Source: Cycas panzhihuaensis (taxonomy: Eukaryota; Cycadophyta). From it: DNA of 64,000 bases. Below are positions 48,209 to 61,600 of the stretch, piece by piece. The notes beneath the pieces are model-generated. The model was not told the DNA's origin. It saw only the letters and a program-made list of their open reading frames with translations, and did not search any database. Each line of letters begins with the position of its first letter. The stretch's first letter is position 1. Made by a program: the position numbers and the translations under genes. The stretch spans positions 88,171,741 to 88,235,740 of the forward strand of contig CM041465.1 of assembly GCA_023213395.1 (NCBI GenBank). Reading direction: 5' to 3'.

Positions 48209-48493
48209 CATCACAATGACCCCATACTACATATAATAGGATAGAAAGGTTAAGGGTTAAGGGGATAAGAATGCTTAGGATTAGGTAGTTTAGTAGCAAC
48301 ATAATATTATAATGGGTGGCCCTCTTATAAATATGTCACCCCATCTTATATAAGGTAGCTTGATATATTTTTGAATACCATAATCTATTAGGGTTCCATT
48401 TAGCACCATTTTGGTCTTCATTTTGGTAATTATTCCATCTTAGTTTTCTTTCCTCTTGCTCTCTTATGGTTATGGGGAGTTGGCTATAATTCA
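48209..48493 (+). repeat. Element D 3' LTR
   Basis: It aligns with 45082-45357, with several single-base indels. TATAAATA occurs at 48326-48333 in the equivalent place. The right edge is approximate (ataattca versus ataaca). Confidence 0.82.
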
Positions 48494-48592
48494 TCCTAAT
48501 ATTACTCTCATCTACCAAATAGAATACAAAAGTAACTATCCATACCACCACGAGTTGATTTGGCTTAGAAGGATTCTTGTCGAGCTTGGACT

Positions 48593-49092
48593 NNNNNNNN
48601 NNNNNNNNNNNNNNNNNNNNNNNNNNNNNNNNNNNNNNNNNNNNNNNNNNNNNNNNNNNNNNNNNNNNNNNNNNNNNNNNNNNNNNNNNNNNNNNNNNNN
48701 NNNNNNNNNNNNNNNNNNNNNNNNNNNNNNNNNNNNNNNNNNNNNNNNNNNNNNNNNNNNNNNNNNNNNNNNNNNNNNNNNNNNNNNNNNNNNNNNNNNN
48801 NNNNNNNNNNNNNNNNNNNNNNNNNNNNNNNNNNNNNNNNNNNNNNNNNNNNNNNNNNNNNNNNNNNNNNNNNNNNNNNNNNNNNNNNNNNNNNNNNNNN
48901 NNNNNNNNNNNNNNNNNNNNNNNNNNNNNNNNNNNNNNNNNNNNNNNNNNNNNNNNNNNNNNNNNNNNNNNNNNNNNNNNNNNNNNNNNNNNNNNNNNNN
49001 NNNNNNNNNNNNNNNNNNNNNNNNNNNNNNNNNNNNNNNNNNNNNNNNNNNNNNNNNNNNNNNNNNNNNNNNNNNNNNNNNNNNNNNNNNNN
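48593..49092. other. Assembly gap of exactly 500 N
   Basis: A round-number N run marks a join of unknown length, as inserted by several Hi-C scaffolding tools. Open frames read through the N are meaningless. The left contig ends inside copia C; the right contig starts inside the copia A 3' LTR. Confidence 0.99.
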
Positions 49093-52000
49093 CTAGATAT
49101 AACATGGTGACCTTAGTGTCTTGAGAACATCACATAGAAAATTATGATTTTTATTATACAGAATGAAAATATACATAACTTGTAGCAAATGCTTATAATA
49201 ATAACAACCAAGCCTCCTTCTTAGCCAATTATATCAATATATCAAATGCATAAATCTAATAGAAACATCCTAAATCGGGAGGCTATATGAGAAGTCTTAC
49301 AAGGCATAAATCTCAATTTAACAAATCGGGGTATTTTTTTATTGAATGACTACGATTCTCTTATAATTTAGTATGTTTTACATCACCGGCTACCGGGTTG
49401 AAGTCTTGCCTCTGGCCTGTTACAAGGAGGTTTCCAGTACGCATCCCTTAGCTAAGGGGGACTCCCCGCCCTCCTTGGATCCCTCTCACGAGAAAGTTTA
49501 GGGGAAAGCTGTCTTGCTAACCCCTCGGCTGAAATTTTACCTCGAAAATATTGTTGTCATATTATCTAATAATCTTCACGCTTGACAACAATCTACTCGA
49601 TACATTTTTTGGACCATTAATCACACTTTTCCTCGTAAACCAAGAGAAGCCAAGTATTATTTGAACTTCTAACCTACTTTACCGGTTTTGTAAACATGTC
49701 AATATAATTCTATGTATTCGTTAACTTTCTTAAGTGTCAATAAATTCACTTGCTTCACAACCTATCTAACAAAATGGTACTTAAGAGCAATATAACAGTC
49801 GCATTACTATAATAAGCTAGATTCCTTCTTCAAGTAACATGACACTTTGACCGTCACAAAGTACCTTTACCCTTCCTGGGGTTCCTTCTAAGCTCTTGGG
49901 GAAGCCAATGTAGACTCTACAACTAGATTGCTTCCTTACAAGCATGTGTTGCCAGAAAACATATTCGCCATCAGTCAATAATGTAATTGTACCATATAAT
50001 TTTGACATCCAACTAACTGAGACCATTGCAAGAGTAAACATATAACACGAAGTAGAACTTTCTTTTATTTAAATCTCATATAAAATGCGAATCAACATAT
50101 TCATAAATCTAATTATTTGTACCAATAAAGGTAATGCAATAGTTACTTGTGGCTCTCAAATACTTTAAAAGCCATAAGCATTTCCAATGCTTCCAACTGT
50201 TTATTTCCTAGATTTTTCTGCATAAAAGTCGCTAACTATATTGACTATATAGCAAAATGTCGGGTCTTGTACATACCGTGGCATACATCAAACTTCCTAC
50301 TACATTGGTATAATTACATAAAACATATAATCTTTTCTTCTTCACTACTAGGACTCATATCAAGAAAGCTCAAATGGAAACCAACAAGATACTAATTAGT
50401 TTCACATTTTCCATACATCTGGGTTAGTACCTTTCTCCATATATTTCTCTTTGGAATAACCATAACTTGGCTTCATTTTTCACTATCTCTACGTAATCTC
50501 CATGCTCTAAAATTTGTTTTGTAGCTCCTAGATCCTTTCCATATTAAAAGTCATAGCTAATTGAGCCTTTAGCTTGTTGATTTCGCCTATATTCTTGCTT
50601 GCAACTAATATGTCATCAACATACAATACCAAGATAATGAATAAACTATTGTACAAGAATTTAAAATAAATACAATGATCATACTCACTTCTTTTTTGAA
50701 ATTTTGACTCTCCATGAAGCCATTAAACTTCTTGCTTATCATTCCACTGGTGATTGCTTTAGGGCATACGATGATTTCTGAGAGCCCACAAACAAGTCTT
50801 TTCTTACCATCATGTACAACCCTTTACGGTTGATCGATATAGATCTCCTTATCTAAATCTCTTCACCGGAGAAAAAGCTATTTTTACATCTAATTGCTCT
50901 AACTCTAAATCAAGAGAAGCTACCAATGTTAGCCAGAACTCAAATTAAAATAAGTATAACAACATATGAAAGATCTTATGAAAAATCAATACTTGCTTTC
51001 TATGTAAAGCCCTTAGATACTGTCTTGTCCTATATTTACTAATCTTTTCATCAACTTATATGTTTTCTTCTTGAAAACTTACCTACAACCAATAATCTTC
51101 CAAAACGCATATGAAAGTTCTACCAAGTCCCATGAATTATTTTCTTCAAAGTATCTATCTCTTCTTGCATAGCCCTCTTCCACTTCTCACTCATGGATAT
51201 TATCTACTACTTCTTGATAGCATGTAGGATCACCATCGTAGAAACCAAAGTAATACAAAATATAATAATAACTATACCTATCGGATGGATGGTGACTCAT
51301 GTAGATCTTCTATGGGTTGGTAGAGGAGTGACCACATACTCTTGTAAATTTATTGTAGATGCATATTTAGAAAACTCTTCTTGCTTTTCTGTTTCCAAAG
51401 ATGGTTGGGTCTTAAACTTGACATTGATGTTTAACTTTACGCTCATATTTCACTTTAACTTCTATACTATCGATTTTAGAAAGGGAGGTTCATCAAATAT
51501 AACATCTCTATTAATAGTAATTTTGTGGGTAGTAGGATCCTACAACCTATATTCCTCCATACCATCTTTATCACCATAATCAACAAATATATATCTCTTA
51601 GATTTTGGGTCAAACTTTGAACATTGCCTTTTATTAGTCAAGGTATAAACATCACAACTAAAAACTTTCAAATTTGAATAGCCACATGGATGTCTAGTCC
51701 ATACCTCTTGAGAATCTTGTAGTCTATTACAAGTGATGGTGACCTATTTACTAAATAACAAGCTATTTGAATAGCTTCGTTAAGCCATGCTCCTCTCTTG
51801 TGTTACTTGGCATGCTTCTCACTCTTTCTAAGGCTGCTTTTCTCATGTGCTCAACTATGTCATTATACTTTCTGAGTATAGCTAGTGGTCTTATGCCTCT
51901 TGATCCTAACTTCTACATATTGTTTCTTAAACTCTAAAGAGTTAAACTTACCTCCATTGTTAGTTCTTAAACATTTGATTGACCTACCAATGCTCTTCTC

Positions 52001-54306
52001 AACCAGAGCCTTGAACTGCTTAAATATACTAAAAGCTTTAGATTTCTTTTTAAAAAATTAGACCCATATCTTTCAGGAGTAATCATCTATAAATGTGACA
52101 AAGTATAATGATCCTCCATAAGATATTGTAGGGGCTAGTCCCCGTACATCCGAATGTACATAATCCAAAACACCTTTACTAGTGTGACTCCCTACTTTAA
52201 ACCTGACTCTACACTGCTTTCTAAAAATATAATATTTACAAAAAGTCAAATTTGAAAGTTGCAAGTTATAAAGTAACTTATGGTTCATCAGCACCTTAAG
52301 CCCTCTTTCACTCATGTGCTTAAGTCTCTGATACCATAACTGAGCTAGATCTTCTGCAATCTTTGATGTTGTAGCTGCATAAATGACATCTACAGTTTTT
52401 ACCAAAATATAAAGGTTTTCTTTCTTTAAGACTTTCATAACAACCAAGGTGCCCTTTTACACCTTCAAGACTCCTTCATGACTTATGTACTTATAATTAC
52501 TAGAATCTAGTTCATCCAAGGAAATTAGATTCTTTTTTAGATTAGGTACATGTCTAACTTCAATTAATATTCTTACTACACTATTACATATTTTAATTTT
52601 GATGCTACCAATGCCCACTGTTTTATAGGAATCTTCATTTCTCATAAGCACATCACCACCATTAAGAGGTTGATATGATGAAAACTAACTTTTGTGTGGA
52701 CATATGTGATGTGAAGCACTTGAATCAATAACCAATCATGATGATAATAGAAAACATTACAAACAACAAGACATCATCATCCATACCTTGATTTGACTCC
52801 ACAGTTAGCCTCCTTGGGATCTTCCTTTTTATAACTCCTTCCTTTTATAACAATCCTTCTTGAGGGTGGCCTATGTTGAGTGTGGTGCCAACATTTGAGC
52901 TTACTCTTATTGTCTTTTAACTTTGACCTCGATGTGTCCCTAGAGCTTTGTCCTTTCTCAATCATTTCACCTCTTATTATCATAGCTTCTAGTGTGGAGG
53001 TTTCAAGACTAGACTTCCTCTTCATCTCTTTCGTTAGTAAAGCACTCACAATAGAATCATAGTCTAATTCATCTATAGTACTAAAACTAATTAAATTGAC
53101 AATATTATCCTAAGATTCCAATAATGAACATAACAAGGTAATAGCCTTATCCTCATCCTCAATCTTGATATCAATACTAGTCAACTGACAAATAAGAGTA
53201 TTAAAAATATTTAAATAATTAAGAATTTTTGTACCTTCTTTTATCCATAATAAATATAATTGCCTCTTCAAGTAGACTTGATTCGTCACTGATTTAGTCA
53301 TGTACAAGTCTTCCAATCGAGTCCATAATCCTATTGTTGTATTCTCCTCTACGATGTTAAATAGAACTTTGTATACATGACCAATCGTATTATGCTAAGA
53401 GCCTTTTTATCTAGATCATCCCATTTATCATCATCCATCCTACAAATTTCTTTAGTTTGCCTTCCAAAGTTAAATACAATCTCTATCATATCGAGAATAT
53501 CATACGAGTTTAGCTTCATAATTTGAAGTTATTTTTACCATTGAATTTCTCCACCTTGAACTTTATATTCATCAGTTTTCCCATTTGGTATAGAAAAAGT
53601 TAATACCAAAACCTTCACAAACTCACTGTAAAAATAAAAGTGGCTTTGATACCACTTATTGAGAAAACTAGATCCCAATAACTAAAAACCGCCATCAAGA
53701 TCTAAACTATTTTGCAACTAGTTATAGGAATTGAAACTGAAATTTAACATGGAAGTTCTTAAACCAAAGATAATAGAATAAATAAATTTGAAAGCTAAAA
53801 CATCACATATACACTAGATATAATGTGGTAAAACCCTAATAGTGTGCTAGGGAAACATCTGCATAGGAAAGGTATTGATATTTATTATCCAAGAATGGAG
53901 AAATGTATATAATCTGCAGTAGAATACTTACAGTAATAACAATCAATAGACTCTTCTCAATATAGTACATCCAATACATCAAATACCATCAACATAATGA
54001 AAAAACACCATAAGTCAGGCTATATGAGAGAGTCATACAAGGCACAAATCTCGACCATCAAATCTGGGATATTTTTAACGAATGATCTTGATTATTTTTA
54101 CAATTTAGTATGCTTTACAATGCTAACTTTTTGGATCAGGGGCTACTTCCCCCAAGCTCCCATTTGTGGGGGTGGTTTTGGCACCCTTCATCCCCGACCA
54201 AGGGGCTCTTGCTCCTTTAGATTCCCTTGCAAAGTTTAGGGGGAAATCACATTACCAACCTGCTAAAATTTTTGCCTCCAAAATATTATTATCACATTAT
54301 CTAACA
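49093..54306 (-). mobile_element. Copia A, second copy (5'-truncated at the gap)
   Basis: It comprises a partial 3' LTR (49093-49571), the internal region and the complete 5' LTR (53657-54306). Recognisable pieces are gag at 53110-53316 and 52777-53049, the pre-integrase region at 52457-52651 and the integrase start at 52073-52447 (CKYYIFRKQC, TFIDDYS). The knuckle is further damaged by a frameshift near 52870. From 49.1 to 51.5 kb, one- to five-base indels destroy frames still readable in copy 1 (for example RT at 21806-22063). The errors therefore lie in this copy. Confidence 0.9.
53657..54306 (-). repeat. Copia A 5' LTR, second copy
   Basis: It matches 25007-25663. It is about 7 bp shorter, mainly through losses in the GC-richer block (around 54185-54240: accccttcatccccg in place of the longer run in copy 1). 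The flanking primer-binding site (53642-53654) is unchanged. Confidence 0.9.
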
Positions 54307-57300
54307 CAAGGAATAAATTAAGAAGTAAAGTAAGGAGGCCAAACTTTAAATGGCCAGAGAAGAAATGCTCCTAGACCTAATATATCAAAAGTAGTCTGAT
54401 AACCAATTAAGTAGTGACAAGCCATTACTAATATACCAACTTCATGGTAGCCAATTCCTCTAAGGCATTTAGACAATGCAACTGAAAGTTTGCCTAAAGA
54501 ATATAATATTGTGAAAGACTTGCTTTTAGATATTCTATAGGTATGAATATACATTAGGTAATAAAGGTTACCTATACAAAAGGAATAGCTTATCAACATA
54601 TTATTGTCAAAAGAGTTTAGATAGAACAACATTGCCATACAAGGAGAGAAAATAATTAAGACAATTATCCTCCCGAGAAAGTCTATGAATAATCCTATTT
54701 ATTTATCAATAGAAATGCATGATGAGTTTATACTACACAATTATATAGTTCATGTAGGAGCACTGCACAATGTGATGCCTTTTGTTATGATATAAGGCCT
54801 AGGATTATAATGCACAAAGTTGACTAGTTTATTAGAACTCTAGACAATAGTGTTATGTTTACAGTTGGGTAAGCCAAGGATCCAATTGTCAACCTCTTAG
54901 CAAATTTGAAGGTGATGGATGTTATCTCAATCATGGTGGTTGGTATGCCACCTGCATATGGTCTACTATTAGGCAAAGATTGGTCTCATCAAAGAAGAGT
55001 AATATTTCATATCAAAATGGGTTCTATAGCTTTCTTATTATATTGAGATATCATCTCTTTCCCTAGGGAAGAAAGGTATTCTAATCATGTGTAAGTAAAT
55101 GGAGGAGGAATTGGTAGATACTGTTTTGTTTCTAATGCCATGGGAACTTTTACTATTTCTTCATGCTAAAATAAAGGATTACCAATATAGGAAGAATAAA
55201 AATATCAAACTAAGAAAGGAAACCTCACATAAATCTAGACTTGCACTTTAAACTTAGAGTAGGTGCTAGTGTTGTTCATAGATTCCTTGTAGGACACACT
55301 AATGTTTTCTTATCTGTTCAAATTTGATTATGCTAATAATATCACAAAGAATGAGGCCTTAATTCTAGGGTTGTAAAGGGTCAAAGCTTGAAGATTAAAT
55401 TGCTAAGGGTCTACAGGGATTCTATCTTTGTAGTTCAACAAATTAGGGTTTTTTGCTCTACCAAATATGAAAGTTTAAAATCTTATAAGTAAGAGAGTAT
55501 TGGAACTCATAGACAACTCTTAAGCCTTCAACATTGAACATGTTCCTAAGGAGGATAACTAGTTTGTAGACTCTCTTGCAAGAGCAACATCCTTATTGGA
55601 AAATATCTTAGAAGTAGGTCATGATCATGATGTAGTTGAGTTGATTACCATAGTTGTAGTATCAGATAATATGAAATATTAACAAGTATTTGATGATGAT
55701 TAGGAAAAGACTAAATAATTACATAAATAATAAGAGTCTAAAATCAATTATGAGGTTGAAGTGGTAACCCTTAAGTAAAACAAGATCATTAAAAAGTATG
55801 GTTTCCTTGAAACTCTTTAATGGAAATGATTCTCCAAGATTAAACATATAGGATCTGAGATTTTAAAGAAAAATTTAGAGGAAAGAGTACTTGATAATTT
55901 GGGTACTAAGGAAAACCCTAAGACCATTTTGATAAATAATGCTTACTCTCAAAAGGAAAAGGAAAATATTATTTTTCTATGCATAGAATATCAAGACATC
56001 TTTGCTTGCTCTTATGAAGATATAAAGGTATCCAACCTTGATATAATCCAACATTAGATTCCTTTAAAGTCAGGAGTTAGATCTTTTAAATAGAAGAAAA
56101 GTTAGATAACCCTAAAATAAAGGACTTGATATGGAAGAGGTGTAGAAGTTAAGATATGCAAATAAAAAAATTCCAGTTAGGTATTTAGAATGGGTTGTAA
56201 TTTTGGTTTTGGTCTAAAAGAAAGATTGAAATATTGTTTGTGTGTTGATTTTCAAAACTTGATAAGCATTCCCTTAAGGACAATCACCTTCTCCTACAAA
56301 TAGAACCATTTTTTTGAAAGGTGTTAAATGGATTCTCTGGATTCAATCAAGTATTGGTGACAATTGAAAATATACATAACTATTTTTACCATACCGTGGG
56401 GCATATTTGCTTGCAAGAAAATGTCTATTGGGTTGATTAATATTATACCAATATTTCAAAAGGTTATGGACTATTTATTTAGGGATTTGATTGCCATCAT
56501 AAGCATCATCTATTTAGATGACATGATTGCCATCTCTAAGAAACAAGTAGATAATATGGAATAACTAAGATCGAGAGTCCAAAAATATTGGCAATTTGGT
56601 ATATCCCTTGATCTGAAAAATAATATTTTTGGTGTTACTGAATGAGAATTACTAAGATATACAATTTCAAAAGAAGGGACATATGTTGACCTTGAATGAG
56701 TAGTGACAATTAAAGAGCTATCATTACCTATTAATAAAAAAATAACCCAATCTTTCTTTGGTAAGATTTTTTTTGTTTTTAGAAGATTTATCCTAGATTT
56801 AGCTAGGGTAACCCTTTTCATTAATAAGTTGCTCAAGAAATCTTTGCCTTTTATGTGGGATTGTCTTGCTCATAAAGCCTTTGATAAGATCAAAGGTATT
56901 ATCATGTAATTCTTGATATCAACTAGAATTGACTTTGACAAGGACTTCATTTTCTGTTACTATGCTTTACATGGAGTTCATGTAGCCATGCCATTGTACA
57001 ATGATGTAGATAACTAAGAAAGGCCAATAGTCTTTTTAAGTAGAGCTTTAAAGGGTTACCAACTAAGATACATGGAAGTTGAGAAGCATGCATATATCTT
57101 GGTAAAGGTAATTGAAGACTTCATGTCTTATATTATTTATAATTATATAGTAGCATATGTCCCATTAATCCTAGTAAAGGTTATGCTTACTCAAATTGAG
57201 CTACTAGGAGATGGGCCAAGTGGTTGACCAAAATCTAGAGGCTTAGAATTACTAAAGGACAAAGTTTCTCTAAATTAATAGTAGAGAGTGAAGCTTAAAA

Positions 57301-58651
57301 TTTGATGATAGTCAAGTGGAATTTTTAAGCTCGAAAGGAAAGACTCACTAATACAATTCTAAGTAAGGAGTGAACTTTATCTCATTTCTTGCAAGATGTG
57401 AAATTTTATCTTGAAAATTCTAAAATGTTTTGAGTATATAGATAGAGAGGTTCAAAGATCACTAAAGTTAAGGGTGATCCCATATGTTTTAGTATATGTG
57501 TGGTCTTGCAAAAGGAGCTATGATGGAATCTTGTTAAGATGCTTAACCTTGGAAGAGGAATATGATGTTTTTAAGGAATTCCATGTAAGGAGGTGTGGAG
57601 TGTATTTAAGATCTTATAAGATCTTCAATGCCTAAAAGATCTTAAGAGCATACTATTTTTGGCCTTTATTTTTAAAAAAGCATTCCAAAAGATTAAAGGT
57701 TATATTGCTTGTTAAAAGTTTATAGGAAAATAAAAGGCAAGGCTAGTATATGTTGATCAACTTTTTGAGATTTGGAGTCTAGATTTTATTAGTCCTATTA
57801 ACCCACTATTAAGGAAATGATATATATTTATTTTAATAGCAACAAACTATTTTACTAGATGGGCAAAGGCATTCATTACCAAAAGGGAAACTACTAGTAT
57901 AATGATATATTTTATGTAGGATATTATAATTCCAAAGTTTAGAGTGTCTCATTATGTGTTTTTGATAATGCCGTAGCATTTATCTTAATTGAGATGTCAA
58001 GTTTCTGTAAAGAAATGAGTATCGACTTGAATACTTCATTTAATTAAAAGGATTAATTTCCAAACTATATTAAAAGGATTGGCATGTAGAGTTATATCAA
58101 GTATTATGGGTCAACAAGATAATGACAAGGAAGCTCTGAGGTACTATCTTTACCTATTGGTATATGGAAAGGAAGCCATTCTTGTATCCCATCTTACATT
58201 GAATATCCTTTAGTTAGTTGATCAAGAGGATTATGAAATAACTCTTGTGACAAAGAGACTCAATCACTTATTAACTTTATAGGAGAAGCGAGAAGAAGCA
58301 AAGGATAATCTTAAGGCTTATAAACAAAAAATACAACATTTTTTGATAATTTTTTTCCTCAAAAACTAAATTTAGTTCAGGGGAGAGTTCTAGTGTAGGA
58401 CAAAGCCAAAGAAAAGTCAAGAGTCCATAAGAAGTTTGATTTCTTATGGCTAGGACCATTCACTATTTTTGAAGAATTGGAGAAAATGCATTCAAATTAA
58501 AAATAATAAAGTAGAGGAGTTACTATTAAAACATCTAACAACCTCTTTATTACTTTGTAATTTGTAAATATTTATATCTATGTAACATAGGTGTGACCCT
58601 CCATTGTAAATTTAATTGTGATGTAAAGATTGGTTGAGCTCATTACCTTTG
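54307..58651 (+). pseudogene. Gypsy pol remnant, second copy
   Basis: It has the same decayed protease, archaeal-type RNase H, RT (Y-L-D-D at 56511-56522), RNase H and integrase as 25664-30013, including the same stops and frame changes. Differences are isolated substitutions and single-base gaps (for example near 54830, 55810, 56100). Shared lesions confirm common ancestry of the whole locus. Confidence 0.88.
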
Positions 58652-61600
58652 TGTTAGAAAATAAGCATGCAAAGCTCTATACCATGTTAGAAAAATAATA
58701 TGCTATGCATGCAATATATGAACTAAGATGGTGAGTTAATGATACAACAATGAAGCTCAAAGAAGATGAAGTATGTACAAATGAACACGAAAGATGGAGA
58801 AATGACCAAAACTCAAATTAAAATAAATGATAATATATATACTTATAGTACAAGCTCACCATTAATGAGAGAACTCCATTGGCCAATCTTAAAAGTAGCA
58901 CACATCTCTATATGGCTTACAACCTCAAATATAAAATATATATAAATGTAGAGACAGTGTATATGAGGGTGATTATGTAAGTGGATATTACACCCAACAT
59001 TTCCCCCCTATAATAGTCAATTACATAATGAAATGTCACATCAAATGATAAGTGTTGAGTCTTCAATTAAATGCTAGATCATAAGCTATTACAAGAATAT
59101 AACTAGTTACTAATGTTCATATGAGGAGAGAACACCATCCACTGGACCACATAGATAGCCAATTGCTGTGACTATTGGTAAACTAAGATGTTCCTTTGTG
59201 TATATGGTTCAATCAACGTTAGTAAGAGTAGTTGTAAAGGGATCCCACCTCTTGCTTAAATGGGATAACTTAAATAGTCTTCAAATGGTTCTATGGCCTC
59301 AAATTACCTCTATGGGCTAAAAACATACCTCTTTGGGCTTACATCATGCCACCATGGACTAAACATCTAATAATAAATGTTATATATGAATTGAAAGATA
59401 GATGTGACTTAAGTATAACATGAATGACTCTCTCATATAATAAAGTTCAATATGAAATAGGTTCTCTAGAGCTAAAAAAGGAGACTTTAGTACATGTTAT
59501 CCCCCTTATTTGGGGTATATCATATCAATAAATATCATGGAGTCTTTAAAAATACATATATATACTTGAAAAAACTAAAAAATAAAGAAAAAAAGAAGTT
59601 TTTTTTTTTTTTTTTTTGTCTTTGGACTGAAATTTTTGCATTAAATCAACTACAAATAATATTAAGGGACACCTTGAATGAAAGCTCTCTCAATTATAAA
59701 TCCAATGCAACTGATGGGATTGAAGACAAAGTCTCTTAGCTTAAGTTATAATAAAAAAGATGACAAAGACTCTATAAATGCTGAAAATTAGGGGTTTAAA
59801 CCCTATCACCAGCGAGCTAAAGATCTTATGGGCACTTAATGTGACCTAGGGCTTATACAAACAAGGGTTGGGTAGACCTAAAAAATTATCCAATATAATT
59901 AATATAATTTTTTTGAATGTAAAAAAAATATTAATCATGCCCAAAACATTAATATACACAAATAAAATATAAAAACCCTATTAGGGTTTACATGCCATTT
60001 TTATTTGAATCACCATTATTTTATGATTATAGGTTGTAAGTATACACAAGGGGGGCAGCATGATTCAATTGGCTTTGCTCCTTGATGCAGAAGCGATGCA
60101 AAATATTCACTTTTGTCTTTAAAGATTTAACTTTATTCTCATGCAAAATCTCTATTTTTCCACTGCTCAACTCATTTCTAGCCTCTATTCCTAATAAGAA
60201 AATACTTCTTACTCAGAATACTCTAAATCTCCTTCACTACAGTTTGAAAAGCAAGAGTAACATTTGTAGCATCAAGTGCCATCATATGTTTATCACAGGG
60301 CTTCCATTGTTGTCTATAGATGCATTGGCTCTTAGTGATGGCAGTGAGCTCTATTCTCCTTCACCTCATGTCTCTTAATAACTGCTCTTCTATTTTGACT
60401 ACTGTTATAAAGAGACAAATCAAGTGTCACCTAATCATAGAAGACCTTCTTCCAGAAATGCCATGCTATGGAGATAGGTCTAGACTTGGTGCACTAACAA
60501 AGTCAACATCATCTACAAATGACTACTTATGGCTATTAAGCATGGAACAACCATGAGCCCTTAGAAAAGAATGTTCTTGACTTTCCCTATCAAATTTGTT
60601 AGGAAAGCCAAACATGGAACTGTTGGGCTCTAGGAGAGAATCATAGGAATCATCATCTGCTAAATCACTTTCTCTAGTTCTAAAAAAATGGTGCATACTA
60701 ATAGCCCTTCTTGATAGAGGGATTAACTAGTAAGAGAATGCATTATATCCACTAGTAACTCTGCAGAGTTTAGGACAACCACCGATAACTCTATAGAGTT
60801 TAGTACAACCACCTATTCTCTACAAATCTTTATTTACTTTAATTTCTTCAAACCTCTTCTACAACTTTAACATCTATACCATCTATTACTGCATAATAGA
60901 ACATCATTCAGACACTTGACACTACACATAGCTATAGGAGATGGTGCTCTAGAATAACTGAGATTATAGGTCGAGTAGTATGGCTACAGTGAGCATGGGA
61001 TGGCAATATTAGAAAATAATGTTTATCCTAAGTCATAAGTTGATATGTCTTATGCATCCTTAAGTGACTATTAATGCACATCAATTACTGGTTGGTTCTA
61101 GGGTGGTTATAAACCCTATTAGTATATATGTACTTACACCATGGATAAGAATTGAATCAATTCTTTCTTTGATCATTAAGTTTGTCCAACATGGTATCAA
61201 AGTGGGACACCTTGACCTATTAAAGAAGAAGATCATCCTGAAGCTAGACCAGACCAAAAAAACTAAAGGATCTAAAAGGAAGCTAGAAGGATGAAAGAGG
61301 AAAGTGCTAAGCCACTTAAAGGTAGAAAGGACTCTAGACTAGTTCCGTACAACACCAGAGTATCAATTCATATGGCATCTGATCAATTTTTTTGAGGTTC
61401 TTAAATTGACGCAAAACTTTGCCAAAATATAGATTGAGGTATTTCAAGCAAGTTTTCCTTCTATGGCAAGTCCATCTAAGGTCATCTTCATCAAGTTTTT
61501 TGCTAAAAACAAGTTTGCATGGAAGAGAGAAAATACAATGAAAAATCTTAAATTTTCTTCATTTTTTCACTAAAGATTAGATGTAAAAGATCTGTTCTTA

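Larger units (their letters stand above)
45082..48493 (+). mobile_element. Element D: LTR element without recognisable pol
   Basis: LTRs at 45082-45357 and 48209 to about 48493 share catactaca...aatag, gggtggccctcttataaata and attagggttc. A primer-binding site TGGTATCGGATCTAGG starts at 45360, and a purine-rich ggcgggagaggg (48197-48208) precedes the 3' LTR. The ~2.85-kb interior has no recognisable gag, protease, RT or integrase; a few gag-like fragments around 47250-47700 are too weak to name. The element is inserted into the RNase H of copia C. Exact ends are uncertain by a few bases because the LTR termini have mutated, and I could not fix the target duplication. Confidence 0.82.
40891..48592 (+). 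mobile_element. Copia C: third Ty1/copia element, interrupted by element D
   Basis: Plus-strand gag, protease, integrase, RT and RNase H run from the ATG at 40891. RNase H is cut near 45082 by element D and resumes after it (about 48500-48592), where the plus strand gives ELIWLRRILVELG, a standard end-of-RNase-H block. The sequence then enters the gap, so the 3' LTR is not visible. The 5' LTR is also not identified. All domains carry stops. Confidence 0.85.

Noticed and set aside
48456-49124. Open frames crossing the N run
   Set aside because: They consist mostly of unknown residues. Only the first ~45 codons are sequence, and these include the copia C RNase H end, already annotated.
51193-51579. 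Plus-strand 128-codon frame in the second copy
   Set aside because: It is antisense to copia A integrase in the indel-rich contig start, and the matching region of copy 1 has no such frame.
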